Assembly: GCF_029167645.1 (NCBI RefSeq)
Contig: NZ_CP119147.1
Coordinates: 310,001-374,000 of the forward strand
Reading direction: 5' to 3'
Origin: Streptomyces sp. AM 2-1-1
Lineage (GTDB): Bacteria; Actinomycetota; Actinomycetes; Streptomycetales; Streptomycetaceae
DNA: 64,000 nt
Both the position numbers and the translations under genes were made by a program. Position 1 is the first letter of the stretch, and the number at the start of each line of letters is the position of its first letter. The notes below the pieces were generated by a model, which did no database searches, had not been told where the DNA came from, and saw only the letters and a program-made list of their open reading frames with translations. Below are positions 30,049 through 39,006 of this stretch, one piece after another.

Positions 30049-31086
30049 ATGACCGAGACCGCGCTCACCGTGCACCAGACCGCCCGCCCCCACGGCTTCC
30101 CCACCCCGGGCCACTTCACCTTCGTCGAGTCTCCGATGCCGGCGCCTCTGCCCGGAACGGCGCTGGTGGAGAACCTCTTCTGGTCGGTGGACCCCTACCA
30201 CCGCGAAATGATGGACGCGGACTTCGCTCTGAACGCTCCCCTGGAGGGCCGCACCATCGGCCGGGTCGTGGAGTCCCGCCATCCGGCGTTCGACGAGGGC
30301 CAGATCGTCTTCCACCGACAGGGCTGGCGCACCCACAGCGTCGTCTCTCCCGAAGAGGCGCGTGCTGTCCCCCACTTCGACGGCGTACCCCTCTCCGCAC
30401 ACCTGAGCATCCTCGGCGGCACCGGCCTGACCGCCTACGTCGGCCTGACCCGCATCGCCGAGTTCCGCGAGGGGCAGGACCTGTTCGTCTCGGCCGCTGC
30501 CGGCGGCGTGGGCACGGCCACCGGCCGACTCGCCCGGCTGATGGGCGCGGGGCGGCTGGTCGGCAGCACCGGCAAACCGGAGAAAGCCGCCTACCTCACG
30601 GAACACGTCGGCTACGACCAGGTCTTCGACTACCACTCAGGACCGGCGGCCGAGCTGCTCGCCGACGCGGCACCCGACGGAATCGACCTCTACGTGGACA
30701 ATGTAGGCGGCGAACACCTCGAAGCGGCGATCTCCTCGCTGCGTGAGTACGGGCGGATCGTGCGGATCGGCACCATCGCCCAGTACAACAGCACCGGCGC
30801 GCCCTACGCCCTGCGCAACCTTCCCGACATCGTGGAGAAGAGCCTGCGCATGGAGGGCTTCCTCGTTCGCAACTACCGCGACGTGCAGGACGAGTTGTAC
30901 GAGTTCGTGGTGCCGCACCTGCAGAGTGGACGCATCCTGCTCGACGAGAACGTGATCGACGGCTTCGGCGGCATCGTGAACGGGTTCCTGGGGATGCTGC
31001 GGGGCGAGAACCAGGGCAAGGTCATCGTACGAGCGGCCGGGACGGACGTCCGAGGCCCAGGCTGCCGCGCTCGTTCGTTCCTCTGA
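30049..31086 (+). CDS. NADP-dependent oxidoreductase (leukotriene B4 12-hydroxydehydrogenase/curcumin reductase-like MDR)
   Basis: A 345-residue MDR enzyme of the NADPH alkenal/prostaglandin reductase group. The N-terminal domain contains VENLFWSVDPYHREMMD. The Rossmann motif is LFVSAAAGGVGTATGRLARLMGA (about residues 146-168), followed by DLYVDNVGGEHLEAAI and RIVRIGTIAQYN. It has no zinc ligands. It should reduce the double bond of alpha,beta-unsaturated carbonyls. The last 15 residues (DVRGPGCRARSFL) run beyond the usual end and may reflect a lost stop. The start is ATG 30049. It is controlled from the LysR side. Confidence 0.9.
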   Translation: MTETALTVHQTARPHGFPTPGHFTFVESPMPAPLPGTALVENLFWSVDPYHREMMDADFALNAPLEGRTIGRVVESRHPAFDEGQIVFHRQGWRTHSVVSPEEARAVPHFDGVPLSAHLSILGGTGLTAYVGLTRIAEFREGQDLFVSAAAGGVGTATGRLARLMGAGRLVGSTGKPEKAAYLTEHVGYDQVFDYHSGPAAELLADAAPDGIDLYVDNVGGEHLEAAISSLREYGRIVRIGTIAQYNSTGAPYALRNLPDIVEKSLRMEGFLVRNYRDVQDELYEFVVPHLQSGRILLDENVIDGFGGIVNGFLGMLRGENQGKVIVRAAGTDVRGPGCRARSFL

Positions 31087-31876
31087 CGCTCCTCTGACGC
31101 CGAAATCGGCCGACTGCCATGCCGGACGGACCCGCTGGATCCGGGTTGCGCGCGTGGGGGGAGGTGGTGAAGCGATTGCCCTCGCGTGCGGCGAGCGCGG
31201 TCCGGGTGAGCACGCCGGGCAGCTGCTGCTCACCGACGCCGGGAGCGGTGCGTGGCCGGCCGCCCCGTCCCTCAAGCATCTGGCCCACGCCGCGACCCTC
31301 TCCGCGAGGCTGCTGTGCGAGAGCCCGTAGCGGTTGCGCCCGGACAGATCCGGGGGTGGGGTGACGTTCGGTGACCGCCGGGCCACTCGTGCCGTGCGCG
31401 GCCCTCTGCGCCATTCCGGTGTACCGCAGCCGCCCCGGTGCGTGCTCCGTCGGGGGGAGACCCTCAGTGCGGTGGGGCGGCGGGTGGGCTCCCGCCGGGC
31501 CCCGGCCCGGGTTCCGGCGCCAAGCCCTCCCCATCCGGCCACTCACCCGCCTGCTGCCGTCGCCCCGGCAAGACGTCGGCGTCACGGTCGGTCACGAGGT
31601 GTGCACCGGGATTCCGAGGCCCCGTGTGAGGAACGCCACCGGGTCCCCGAGTCCTCTGGCAGGAAGCGGAGTTGGGGTCGCTCGGCGGTCGGTGCGGGCG
31701 GTCGTCCGGCCGGTGCGTTTCCCCCACGGGGAAGCGTTTGTGAAGATGAGGTGCGCCGGACGGCAGGCCCGACCCCCGAGGGTCCCCGCCCTTCCCGGCA
31801 TCCAGGACCTCACTTCGCCGCTCCGCAGGGGCCGCCGTGTGTCTTGCTCCCGGCCCCCTCCGAGAGGTGCTGCGCT
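31087..31876. other. Long intergenic region; one possible 58-residue ORF
   Basis: 790 bp. On the plus strand a frame from GTG 31154 to TAG 31330 (58 residues; GEAIALACGERGPGEHAGQL then SLKHLAHAATLSARLLC) has coding-like third positions and ordered composition, but no family is recognised. GGGGGAGG lies inside it rather than before the start. The remaining 540 bp show nothing I can support, on either strand. Confidence 0.3.
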
Positions 31877-33292
31877 GTGCCCGCGCCCCATGTCCACGTC
31901 CAGTCGGCCGCCACCGGCCGCCCTTTCGCACGCCGTTTCGCCGGTCACGCGCCGCGTCGCCGGCGCGGCGGAAGCAGCCCCTGGCGCTGTCTGCGCACCC
32001 CGAGCATGCGCCGATGGTCCGCCGCCAACCTGGTGTCGAACACCGGTACGTGGATGCAGTTGACCGTGCAGAACCTGCTGGTTCTCCAGGTCACGGGTTC
32101 CGCCGCCGCCACCGGCCTCTCCCTGGCCGTGCAGGCGGCACCCGGCCTGCTGCTCGGTGTCTTCGGTGGCGCGGCCGTCGACCGGTGGCCCCGTAAGGTC
32201 ACCGCGGCCGTGAGCCAGGGCGTACTCGGGCTGGTCGCCTTCTCCACGGCGGCCCTGATCGGCCTCGACCTGCTCAGCATGCCCGTCCTGCTCCTCCTCG
32301 CCGCGGTCACCGGCGTCGTGAACACCATCGACGGGCCCGCCACGGCGCTGCTCGGCAACGACTTGGTGCCGGAGAAGGACCTCCCCTCCGCGATCTCGCT
32401 GGGCTCGATGGTGCACAGTGCGGGGCGGCTCACCGGGACGGCGCTGGCCGCCGTGGCGGTCGGGACGCTGGGCGCGTCGTCGGCCTACCTGGCGAACGGG
32501 ATCTCCTTCCTGGTGGTCGCCGCGGTCATCCCCACGCTCAGGCCCGCGGCACGCGCCCGGCCCGTGCAGGAGGGCGAGACCCCCGCCATTGGGGAGGGCG
32601 TACGCCGCGCACCGGGCGACGTGGTGCCCGCGGGCGCGCGTGCCGGCCTGAGCTATTTCCTGAGCCGCCCCCGGCTGGTGGCGCTGGCGGGGATCACCGG
32701 ACTCAGTTCCGTCTTCGGACGCAACTACCAGTTGACCCTGGCCGTCCTGGTGGTCGGGCCGTTGCACGCCCGGGAGAGCGACTTCGGACTGGTCTCCACG
32801 GTGCTGGCCGTGGGGGGCGTCCTCGGCGCGCTCCTGGCCGGCCGGCTGCTCCGTCCGACGGTACGGATGGTCGGTGCCATGGCCGCCTGCGGAGGGTTGC
32901 TGCAGGCCGCCGCCGGCATGTCCCCCGGGCTCGTCGTCCTCGTCCTGCTGATCATTCCCATGGCCGTCGTGGAGTCCGTCTCCGACACGGCGGGTGCGAC
33001 GGTGCTGCAGACCGGCTCGTCACCGGAGATGCGCGGCCGGGTCCTGGGCGTCTGGCGGACCGCGGGAACCGCGTGGGGGCTGGCCGGTCCGCCGTTGCTG
33101 GGTCTGCTGATGGAGTTCGCGGGCGTCCGTACGGCCCTCGTCGCCGGGGGTCTGCTGATCGCCGGAGCCATCGGCGCCGGTGGGCTGCGCCACGGTGGTC
33201 GAACGAGGAGCGGGAAGGTCCGGCCGCCGGCCCCGGTGCTCGTGGTGCCGTCGGCCCCGCGGGCAGCCCCGGCGCTCTCCCAGGCCTCCTGA
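31877..33292 (+). CDS. MFS transporter (enterobactin exporter EntS/tetracycline-type family)
   Basis: A protein of about 471 residues with twelve predicted membrane helices. After a basic N-terminus, RRWSAANLVSNTGTWMQLTVQNLLVLQVTGSAAATGLSLAVQAAPGLLLGVFGGAAVDRWPRK carries helices 1-2 and the A-like loop GGAAVDRWPRK, typical of the EntS/'DUF894' MFS branch. GRNYQLTLAVLVV and SPEMRGRVLGVWRTAG mark the second half. It exports small molecules; the drug or siderophore is unknown. The start GTG 31877 (VPAPHVHVQSAATG) has GAGAGG upstream; ATG 32006 just before the first helix is a plausible shorter start. Confidence 0.87.
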   Translation: MPAPHVHVQSAATGRPFARRFAGHAPRRRRGGSSPWRCLRTPSMRRWSAANLVSNTGTWMQLTVQNLLVLQVTGSAAATGLSLAVQAAPGLLLGVFGGAAVDRWPRKVTAAVSQGVLGLVAFSTAALIGLDLLSMPVLLLLAAVTGVVNTIDGPATALLGNDLVPEKDLPSAISLGSMVHSAGRLTGTALAAVAVGTLGASSAYLANGISFLVVAAVIPTLRPAARARPVQEGETPAIGEGVRRAPGDVVPAGARAGLSYFLSRPRLVALAGITGLSSVFGRNYQLTLAVLVVGPLHARESDFGLVSTVLAVGGVLGALLAGRLLRPTVRMVGAMAACGGLLQAAAGMSPGLVVLVLLIIPMAVVESVSDTAGATVLQTGSSPEMRGRVLGVWRTAGTAWGLAGPPLLGLLMEFAGVRTALVAGGLLIAGAIGAGGLRHGGRTRSGKVRPPAPVLVVPSAPRAAPALSQAS

Positions 33293-33376
33293 AACCGGGC
33301 GGCAGTCGCGCAGGCCCGCCCGGTGCGGCCGCCGGAGTGCGCCGGGCGGGCAATCGCATGACAACCGAGCACGACC

Positions 33377-33401
33377 GTTTCCAGGTCCTTCAAACGGATA
33401 C
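33377..33401 (+). promoter_or_regulatory. Stress-sigma-like promoter for a leaderless transcript
   Basis: GTTT at 33377-33380, a 15-bp spacer and GGATAC at 33396-33401 resemble the streptomycete SigB-type promoter (GTTT / GGGTAC). The ATG of the Rieske protein starts only 9 bp after the -10, and there is no ribosome site, so the mRNA would be leaderless. An 18-codon ORF (33358-33414) overlaps the start by ATGA. Confidence 0.5.
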
Positions 33402-33410
33402 CTGGCACCC

Positions 33411-34412
33411 ATGAACGAAAAAGAACCGGATGACGCACCTCGCGCCGCCACACAAGGAACAGCCGTACGAGCGATGAGGCGCCTGCGGCCCTCACCTGCG
33501 GGGCCGGGTGCGGTCCTCCGGGCCATGGACCGACTGGAGCACACCACCGCGCTGGACGGTGCCATCGACCTGGTCCAGGAGAAGGTCCGGGCCCTGCCCC
33601 TGGGCTCGCTGCGCGACACACTGCACGGACGCTGGCTGGGCCACCCCGTGCACCCCCTGCTGGTCCAGGTCCCGCTCGGCAGTTGGCTCTCGGCAGCGGT
33701 GCTCGACCTGCTTCCCGGACAGCGCAGGGCGGCCTGTGCCCTCATCGGCGTGGGCCTCGGCGCCGCGGGGCCGGCCGCTCTGGCCGGCTGGGTGGACTGG
33801 GCGGAGCTGCAGAGCCGCCAGCGTCGTGTCGGGTTCGTGCACGCGGCGGCGAACGTCACGGCGGTCGCTCTCTACGCCGGATCGTTCGCCGCGCGGCTAC
33901 GGGGGCGCACCGCTCTCGGCAAGGCGCTGGGCCTCGCGGGGCTCTCGGTCGTGAGCGTCGGTGGGGCTGTGGGTGGCCACCTGGCGTACCGGCAGGCTTC
34001 GGGGGCCAACCATGCCGAAGCGGTGCAGGACCTGGTGCAGCCGGGCTGGCACGAGGTCGGTGCGGTCGCGGACTTCCCGGTCGGTGAGCCGGTACGCCGG
34101 TTCGTCGACAACGTGCCCGTCGTCCTGGTGCGGGAGCAGGGTGGACAGCTGCACGCCCTCGCCGACATGTGCAGCCACCTGGGAGGCCCGCTCTCCGACG
34201 GCGAGGTCGAGGACGGGTGCGTGCGGTGTCCCTGGCACGGCAGTGTCTTCCGTCTCTCCGACGGCTGGAACGTCCAGGGCCCGGCGACCGCGCCGCAGCC
34301 CGCCTTCGACACGCGCATCGTCGACGGCCGCGTGGAGACCCGACTGCGCGGCCAGGATGCCGAGGTCGGCGGGGAATCCGACCCCGGTCCGGTGTCGCAC
34401 AGCGGCGCGTAG
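33411..34412 (+). CDS. DUF2231 membrane domain fused to a Rieske 2Fe-2S domain
   Basis: A 333-residue membrane redox protein. Residues about 60-210 form a DUF2231-type domain (LHGRWLGHPVHPLLVQVPLGSWLSAAVLDLLPG and further hydrophobic helices, about four TMs). Residues about 225-315 are a Rieske domain: VVLVREQGGQLHALADMCSHLGGPLSDGEVEDGCVRCPWHGSVFRLSDG, with C-x-H-x16-C-x2-H cluster ligands. DUF2231 has been linked to haem or electron transfer in membranes, so this should relay electrons at the membrane. The ATG 33411 start is leaderless (see promoter entry). It probably belongs to the general stress regulon. Confidence 0.9.
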   Translation: MNEKEPDDAPRAATQGTAVRAMRRLRPSPAGPGAVLRAMDRLEHTTALDGAIDLVQEKVRALPLGSLRDTLHGRWLGHPVHPLLVQVPLGSWLSAAVLDLLPGQRRAACALIGVGLGAAGPAALAGWVDWAELQSRQRRVGFVHAAANVTAVALYAGSFAARLRGRTALGKALGLAGLSVVSVGGAVGGHLAYRQASGANHAEAVQDLVQPGWHEVGAVADFPVGEPVRRFVDNVPVVLVREQGGQLHALADMCSHLGGPLSDGEVEDGCVRCPWHGSVFRLSDGWNVQGPATAPQPAFDTRIVDGRVETRLRGQDAEVGGESDPGPVSHSGA

Positions 34413-34865
34413 CCCGGGCGGGGACGGCGGATGCGCCGGGACGACATTACGGCGGGACGCCGAGTCGGGGAACGCCACGGAGCCGTGTCCCCCGCCCGTC
34501 ACCACCCTCGGTGTCGCTCTCCGTCGTCGCTGATCGGCCCGTGACGAATCTGGTCACGGGGTCCGGCTCGCCGGGCACGGTGGCCGGGTGCAGGCTTGAG
34601 AGGAGGACGGGGGAGGGCGGGGGTGCCGCGGGTCGTGGTGCACCGGCCGTCCGCGCCGCACGGTGGGCTGCCGGTCATCGCCCCGTTCTTCCGTCGCTGA
34701 CGGCCCCGGGTTCCCGGGTGGCGCCTGTGGGCCGTGATCCGCCCTTGCTCGTCGAAGCCGCGGGCCCCACCACCCCGCGACCGGGAAGTGGCGGGAAGGG
34801 CCGGCAGCCCCTTCCGTGCCCCCGCGCACACACCCACGTTCGTCAACCACACGAAGGAGAACAAC
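34413..34865. other. Intergenic region without recognisable gene
   Basis: 453 bp with no supported coding region on either strand. It ends with a clear ribosome site (CGAAGGAGAACAAC) for the small acidic protein at 34866. No strong hairpin or promoter was recognised. Confidence 0.5.
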
Positions 34866-35003
34866 ATGAGTGGGAACACCCCCGGCCAGGCCGAAGGCGA
34901 GAGGGACGACGAGACCGCCGACGGCGGCGTGCAGGACGACCCCACCAGCGCCACGCCCTCCCAGGCCGAAGGCGAGAGGGACGACGAAGAGGATGAGGAG
35001 TGA
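34866..35003 (+). CDS. Small acidic repeat protein
   Basis: A 45-residue very acidic protein starting MSGNTPGQAEGERDDETADG. The block QAEGERDDE occurs twice (residues 8-16 and 33-41), and the DNA copies (about 34889-34914 and 34963-34988) are identical over roughly 26 bp, so an internal duplication is recent or under homogenisation. AAGGAG lies 7 bp before the ATG. It is probably disordered. I know no function; it may be a general-stress protein like others in this window. Confidence 0.7.
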   Translation: MSGNTPGQAEGERDDETADGGVQDDPTSATPSQAEGERDDEEDEE

Positions 35004-35142
35004 CGGAGCAGCGGAAGCTCCTGACGACCGGCTCCGGGCCCCGTACCAGCGACAGCCGTATCCGGCCTTCTGCGGATGAGCGGTTCGTGCCGGTGGCCCG
35101 TACGTAACGTCCGATCAGCCGCAACCGCAGGAGGCGGTCACC

Positions 35143-35967
35143 ATGCCCGGCATCCCGTCGGCGGACCAGGTGGACATCACCTTCATCGGCAACGCCACTC
35201 TCCTCGTACGGTACGGCCCCCTGACCCTGCTCACCGATCCGAACTTCCTGCACCGCGGGGAGAGGGCGTACCTCGGCAACGGACTCTCGTCCCGTCGGCT
35301 GCACGATCCGGCGATGGAGCTGTCCGACCTTCCGAGCCTGGACGCGGTCGTACTCTCCCACCTGCACGGTGACCACTGGGACCGGCGGGCCCGGAGAGGG
35401 CTGCGCAGAGACCTGCCGATCCTCACCACACCGCACGCGTCGCGCCGCCTCCAAGGCCTGCACGGTTTCTCCCGTGCGGTGGGGCTACGGACCTGGCAGT
35501 CCCAGACGGTCGTCCGGGAGGGCCGGCGGGTGCGGGTGACGGCCCTCCCCGGCCGGCACGGACCGAAAGGGGCCCACAGGCTGCTGCCACCGGTCATGGG
35601 CAGCATGTGGGAGTTCGGGGCCGTGGAGAGCGAACCGGTGCAGCGCCTCTACGTCACGGGGGACACCCTCATGTTCCCGGGCATCCGGGAGATCGCACGC
35701 CGCTACCCGGATGTGGGACTGGCGGTTCTCCACCTCGGCGGGACCACTCTGCCCGGCGGTCTGCTGGTGACCATGAACGGCCGGCAGGGGGCCGAACTCG
35801 TCCGGACGCTCCAGCCCCGCACGGTGCTGCCCGTCCACTACGAGGAGTACGGGGTCATGCGGTCCCCGCTCTCCGACTTTCTGGCGGAAGCCGTCAGGGA
35901 GGGGTTCGCGGACCGGGTCGTGCGCTGTGAGCGGGGTGAGCGCTTCACCTGGGGAGATACCGGGTGA
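35143..35967 (+). CDS. UlaG-like metallo-beta-lactamase fold hydrolase
   Basis: A 274-residue zinc hydrolase. VDITFIGNATLLVRYGPLTLLTDPNFLHRG (residues 8-37), the metal motif SHLHGDHWD (H-x-H-x-D-H, about residue 71), ALPGRHGP and GDTLMFPG, and the final VLPVHYEEY give the L-ascorbate-6-phosphate lactonase (UlaG)/NAPE-PLD-like MBL group. The substrate is unknown. CAGGAGGCGGTCACC provides a ribosome site before ATG 35143. It is 139 bp after the small acidic gene, same strand. No sugar phosphate genes are adjacent. Confidence 0.88.
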   Translation: MPGIPSADQVDITFIGNATLLVRYGPLTLLTDPNFLHRGERAYLGNGLSSRRLHDPAMELSDLPSLDAVVLSHLHGDHWDRRARRGLRRDLPILTTPHASRRLQGLHGFSRAVGLRTWQSQTVVREGRRVRVTALPGRHGPKGAHRLLPPVMGSMWEFGAVESEPVQRLYVTGDTLMFPGIREIARRYPDVGLAVLHLGGTTLPGGLLVTMNGRQGAELVRTLQPRTVLPVHYEEYGVMRSPLSDFLAEAVREGFADRVVRCERGERFTWGDTG

Positions 35968-36195
35968 CCTGACGTCGCTCGCGCGCGTTCCCCTCTCGTC
36001 GCCCGGCGCTCTCAGGGAGCGCATCTACGCCTTGCCGGCCGTGCTGGCCGTGCTGGCCGTGCTGGCCGTGCTGGTGGGCCTGGCGCAGGGCGGACCCGCA
36101 GGTGGTCCGGTCGCCCACGGGCGCCGGCCCACCGGGCGCGAGGTGCGCCACGCCCTGTCACCAGCAACCCCCTGCTGACGAGCGCCGTCGGACCG
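35968..36195. other. Short intergenic region with a 9-bp tandem repeat
   Basis: Contains GTGCTGGCC repeated three times exactly plus a degenerate fourth copy (36041-36076). Read on the plus strand it would give an Ala/Val/Leu stretch, but the surrounding frame (35927-36178) lacks a plausible start and product, so I treat it as non-coding. Confidence 0.5.
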
Positions 36196-36408
36196 GTGCT
36201 GTTGATCGTCCGGTCCGCGGCCGGAGCGATGGAGTCCCGAACCGCTCTCCGGATTTCCGTGGGCAGCGACGTCGCGGCCCTTGCCGGGTGGGGCTTCGCC
36301 GGCGGACGGCGTGTCCGGGACAACCGTCTGCACGCCGTGGTGACGGCCGTGCTCAACGCCGTGATCGGTGCGGGAGTGGTCAGCGTGAAACGGCTCGCCG
36401 GCCACTGA
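36196..36408 (+). CDS. Possible small membrane protein
   Basis: A 70-residue reading frame from GTG 36196 (MLLIVRSAAGAMESRTALRI as translated) ending AVLNAVIGAGVVSVKRLAGH. It has two hydrophobic segments, about residues 20-38 (ISVGSDVAALAGWGFAGG) and 46-64 (HAVVTAVLNAVIGAGVVSV). No ribosome site is visible and the frame is open further upstream without a better start, so the N-terminus may be wrong. I do not recognise the family. The amphipathic and basic ends look like a genuine small membrane protein, but chance cannot be excluded. Confidence 0.4.
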   Translation: MLLIVRSAAGAMESRTALRISVGSDVAALAGWGFAGGRRVRDNRLHAVVTAVLNAVIGAGVVSVKRLAGH

Positions 36409-36645
36409 CGGGCGGATACGGCTCGGGACATGCGTGCTCGTGTGCCTGCCGCGGTCGGTCGGCGGGTACCAGATGCCCATGATTCACACCGACGCGCCCC
36501 TCGTGCGACATCCGGGGACTGAGGGTTCTCACGCATGTCCGGGTGGGTGCGCCCTGGGGTGTGTGCGAGGCGGCCCGACCGGGTCCGGGTGCTCCGGGGG
36601 CCCGCTCTGCCGCACCGGTCCCGGGGACGGACGGGCGGAGAGCTG

Positions 36646-37329
36646 ATGTCGGTCGACCTGGCCGGTTTCCTCGGCGTGGTGCTGGTGGCGTACGTGGTGC
36701 CGGGTCCGGACTTCCTCGTGGTGGTGCGCTCCGCCACCGAGCACCCGGCGAAGGGGCGGGCGGCGGGGTTGGGCGCGCAGACGGGGCTGTGCGTACACAT
36801 GCTGGCGGCAGCCGTCGGCCTGTCCGTGGTCGCCACCCGCTCGCCCCTGGTCTACGAGGCGATCAAACTCACGGGTGCGGCCTATCTGCTCTACCTCGGG
36901 GTCCGTGCGGTGCTCACTGCCCGCCGGGCCGCCCGGGAGCGGAAGAGGGACGGCGGGGAAGGGAACGGCGTGGACCACGGGTCCCGCGATCCGGCCGGGA
37001 CGCCGGCCGAGGAGAGCGGACACGCCGCGTCCCGCTGGCGCTCCGGCTTCACCCAGGGGCTCCTGACGAACGTCCTCAACCCCAAGGCCGCGCTGTTCTT
37101 CCTCAGCATCCTGCCGCAGTTCGTCGACGACGGCGGATCCATGACCCGGCAGATCTTCTTCCTCGGCATCCTGGACATCCTCATCGGCGTGGCCTACTGG
37201 TTCGCCCTGGTCGTCGTCGCCGCGAGGCTGCGCTCGCTGCTCGCCCGGCCCACGATCCGCCACCGCTGGGAACTGACGACCGGCTGGCTCTTCATCGTCA
37301 TCGGCATCTCGGTCGCAGCCCTGGCCTGA
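36646..37329 (+). CDS. LysE/RhtB family amino-acid exporter
   Basis: A 227-residue integral membrane protein of the LysE superfamily. The N-terminus LAGFLGVVLVAYVVPGPDFLVVVRSATEHPAKGRAAGLGAQTGLCVHMLAAAVGL contains the conserved PGPDF(L/M) motif and helix 1-2. GAAYLLYLGVRA is the third segment, and RSGFTQGLLTNVLNPKAALFFLSILPQFV is the hallmark 'GxxxNxLNPKAxLFF' region. A charged insert of about 35 residues lies between. It exports amino acids or homoserine-type compounds. The start is ATG 36646 with GGAG 7 bp upstream. Confidence 0.92.
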   Translation: MSVDLAGFLGVVLVAYVVPGPDFLVVVRSATEHPAKGRAAGLGAQTGLCVHMLAAAVGLSVVATRSPLVYEAIKLTGAAYLLYLGVRAVLTARRAARERKRDGGEGNGVDHGSRDPAGTPAEESGHAASRWRSGFTQGLLTNVLNPKAALFFLSILPQFVDDGGSMTRQIFFLGILDILIGVAYWFALVVVAARLRSLLARPTIRHRWELTTGWLFIVIGISVAALA

Positions 37330-37531
37330 GCCGGGACGGTCCGGTGAGCCAGGACGTCCCCGTCCCGTCGCCGGCGTGAGGGCCGCTGCCAGGAGAGTCT
37401 GGATCGCCTGGTCCCACGTCGACCGTGACGAACCCGCTCGCTGCGGGCCGGCAGGGGTACGCGCGGAAGCGGCCGGTCGGACAGGTGAGGGCGGATCCGG
37501 TCGGCTCCCTCCCATGGGGAAGACTGGTTCC

Positions 37532-38794
37532 ATGAGAGACATCGTTTTCACGCGGCGGAGCGGCTGGATACCGAACGTGGTCCGTGAAGACGGTGAGCTG
37601 AAGCTGATGATCGGTGCCGGGGCCGATGCCAACCACGAGCCCCGCACGTTCACGTTCCCGATCGGGGAAGCCCATCTCGCGGTGATCCGGACGGACTTGA
37701 CCAGACACCTGTTGCTGTGGAGCGCGGTCCTTCCGCTGTGCGACGCGGCCGGGACCCGGGGCCGGCTCGACGAGGACGCCGCCGTCGCGCTCCTGGACCC
37801 GATCCTCCTCTCCTCGCCTGCGGACGTCGACGCGCTCTTCGGGCGCATCGAGTGGGACAGGGGTCGACTCGTCGCCCACGGAGCTGACATCGATGCGCTC
37901 GATCGCGGTCAGGTCTGCGTGGCGATGCGCGCGGCGACCGAGACCTCCGACACGAAACGGGCTCAGGAGGACCACGCCCAGCGCCGTCGCGCCGAGCGTG
38001 GAACGGTACTCGGTCCCCTGGACGCCGCGGTCCTGCGGTACACGGGCCAGTATCTGCACGGCGCGACGGTACCCAGGCGGATACCCGACGCCGTCGACCC
38101 CGCCCTGCTGCCCGAGGTCGTGCGGGTGATCGCGGCTGCGGAGCAGGCGTGCGCCGGGATGCGGATCAGCCGCGATCCGCGACGGGGCAAGCGCGCCACC
38201 GACAAGCGTGACTGGAATCGGATGGCGACGACGGTCGACGCGGCCGTGCGCGGTGCGCACCCGGAACTCGGCGACGACGCGGTCCGCTCCGTGACCTCCC
38301 TGATGTGCTCGGAGGCCGCGGACCGCTCCAGGAACGCGCCCATGGACGATGACGAGGAGGCTGACGGCGGCCCCGTCGGCAGCGGCGGGAACGTGAGGAA
38401 GACGGCCCTGTCGTTCACCGATGACAAGGGCGTCGAGAAGAAGTGGCTCTCGGGTCACGCCCGCACCGCCACCGCGGAGTTCTGGGAGTTCGTCGGCGAG
38501 CGCTCCGCCGGGGACAACGAAGTGTTTACCATCGAGGACGAGGAGAGGGGCGAAGGGATCCAACTCCACTTCTACGCCGACTCGATCGCCCGGGTCACCA
38601 CGGTGCGCGCGGGCGAGGACGGCGCGGATCCGGAGTACCGGGTCGAGTACGGCCTGGTCGACGGGATCGGCGGGTACCGGACCCTGGTGGGCGCCTTTGT
38701 CCGCGGCGGTTGCGCCGCGCTGGGAGAGCACGGCCCCTGGATGGCGGACGTCGCCGAGTTCGAGCGCGCACGCCGACGGCGCGGCACCGTGTAG
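37532..38794 (+). CDS. DUF6357 family protein
   Basis: A 420-residue soluble protein (MRDIVFTRRSGWIPNVVRED) which I recognise as DUF6357, a streptomycete family of unknown function. Visible parts: an N-terminal beta-rich region to about residue 60, a long charged helical section (ATETSDTKRAQEDHAQRRRAERG), and a C-terminal part with TAEFWEFVGERSAGDNEVFTIEDEERGEGIQLHFYADSIARVTTVRAG (about 310-360). No transmembrane segment or catalytic motif is evident. It is a monocistronic gene 202 bp after the LysE gene. Confidence 0.75.
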   Translation: MRDIVFTRRSGWIPNVVREDGELKLMIGAGADANHEPRTFTFPIGEAHLAVIRTDLTRHLLLWSAVLPLCDAAGTRGRLDEDAAVALLDPILLSSPADVDALFGRIEWDRGRLVAHGADIDALDRGQVCVAMRAATETSDTKRAQEDHAQRRRAERGTVLGPLDAAVLRYTGQYLHGATVPRRIPDAVDPALLPEVVRVIAAAEQACAGMRISRDPRRGKRATDKRDWNRMATTVDAAVRGAHPELGDDAVRSVTSLMCSEAADRSRNAPMDDDEEADGGPVGSGGNVRKTALSFTDDKGVEKKWLSGHARTATAEFWEFVGERSAGDNEVFTIEDEERGEGIQLHFYADSIARVTTVRAGEDGADPEYRVEYGLVDGIGGYRTLVGAFVRGGCAALGEHGPWMADVAEFERARRRRGTV

Positions 38795-39006
38795 ACGGCT
38801 GCCCACTCGGACCGGACAGCAGTTCGGCGCCGAGAGCGGGTGCCGTTCGGGCCACGGGAACCTCAGGGCCGGCAACACCGCCCGCGTGGTCCTCACCGGC
38901 TTCCCCTGACGCACGCCTCGCGGCCTGCGGTCCTGCTGCCGTCCGGGAGACCGGCGGCAGCGGGACCCGGCCTCCGCCCATCCGCCAGGAAGTGCGGAGA
39001 GAGCCC

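Noticed and set aside
31334..31876. N-terminal extension of the MFS transporter
   Set aside because: 180 codons with Arg/Pro-rich, non-membrane composition; the family starts just before the first helix.
36041..36076. Tandem 9-bp repeat as a coding transmembrane segment
   Set aside because: The frame has no plausible start and overlaps the end of the UlaG-like gene, so I list it as a repeat only.
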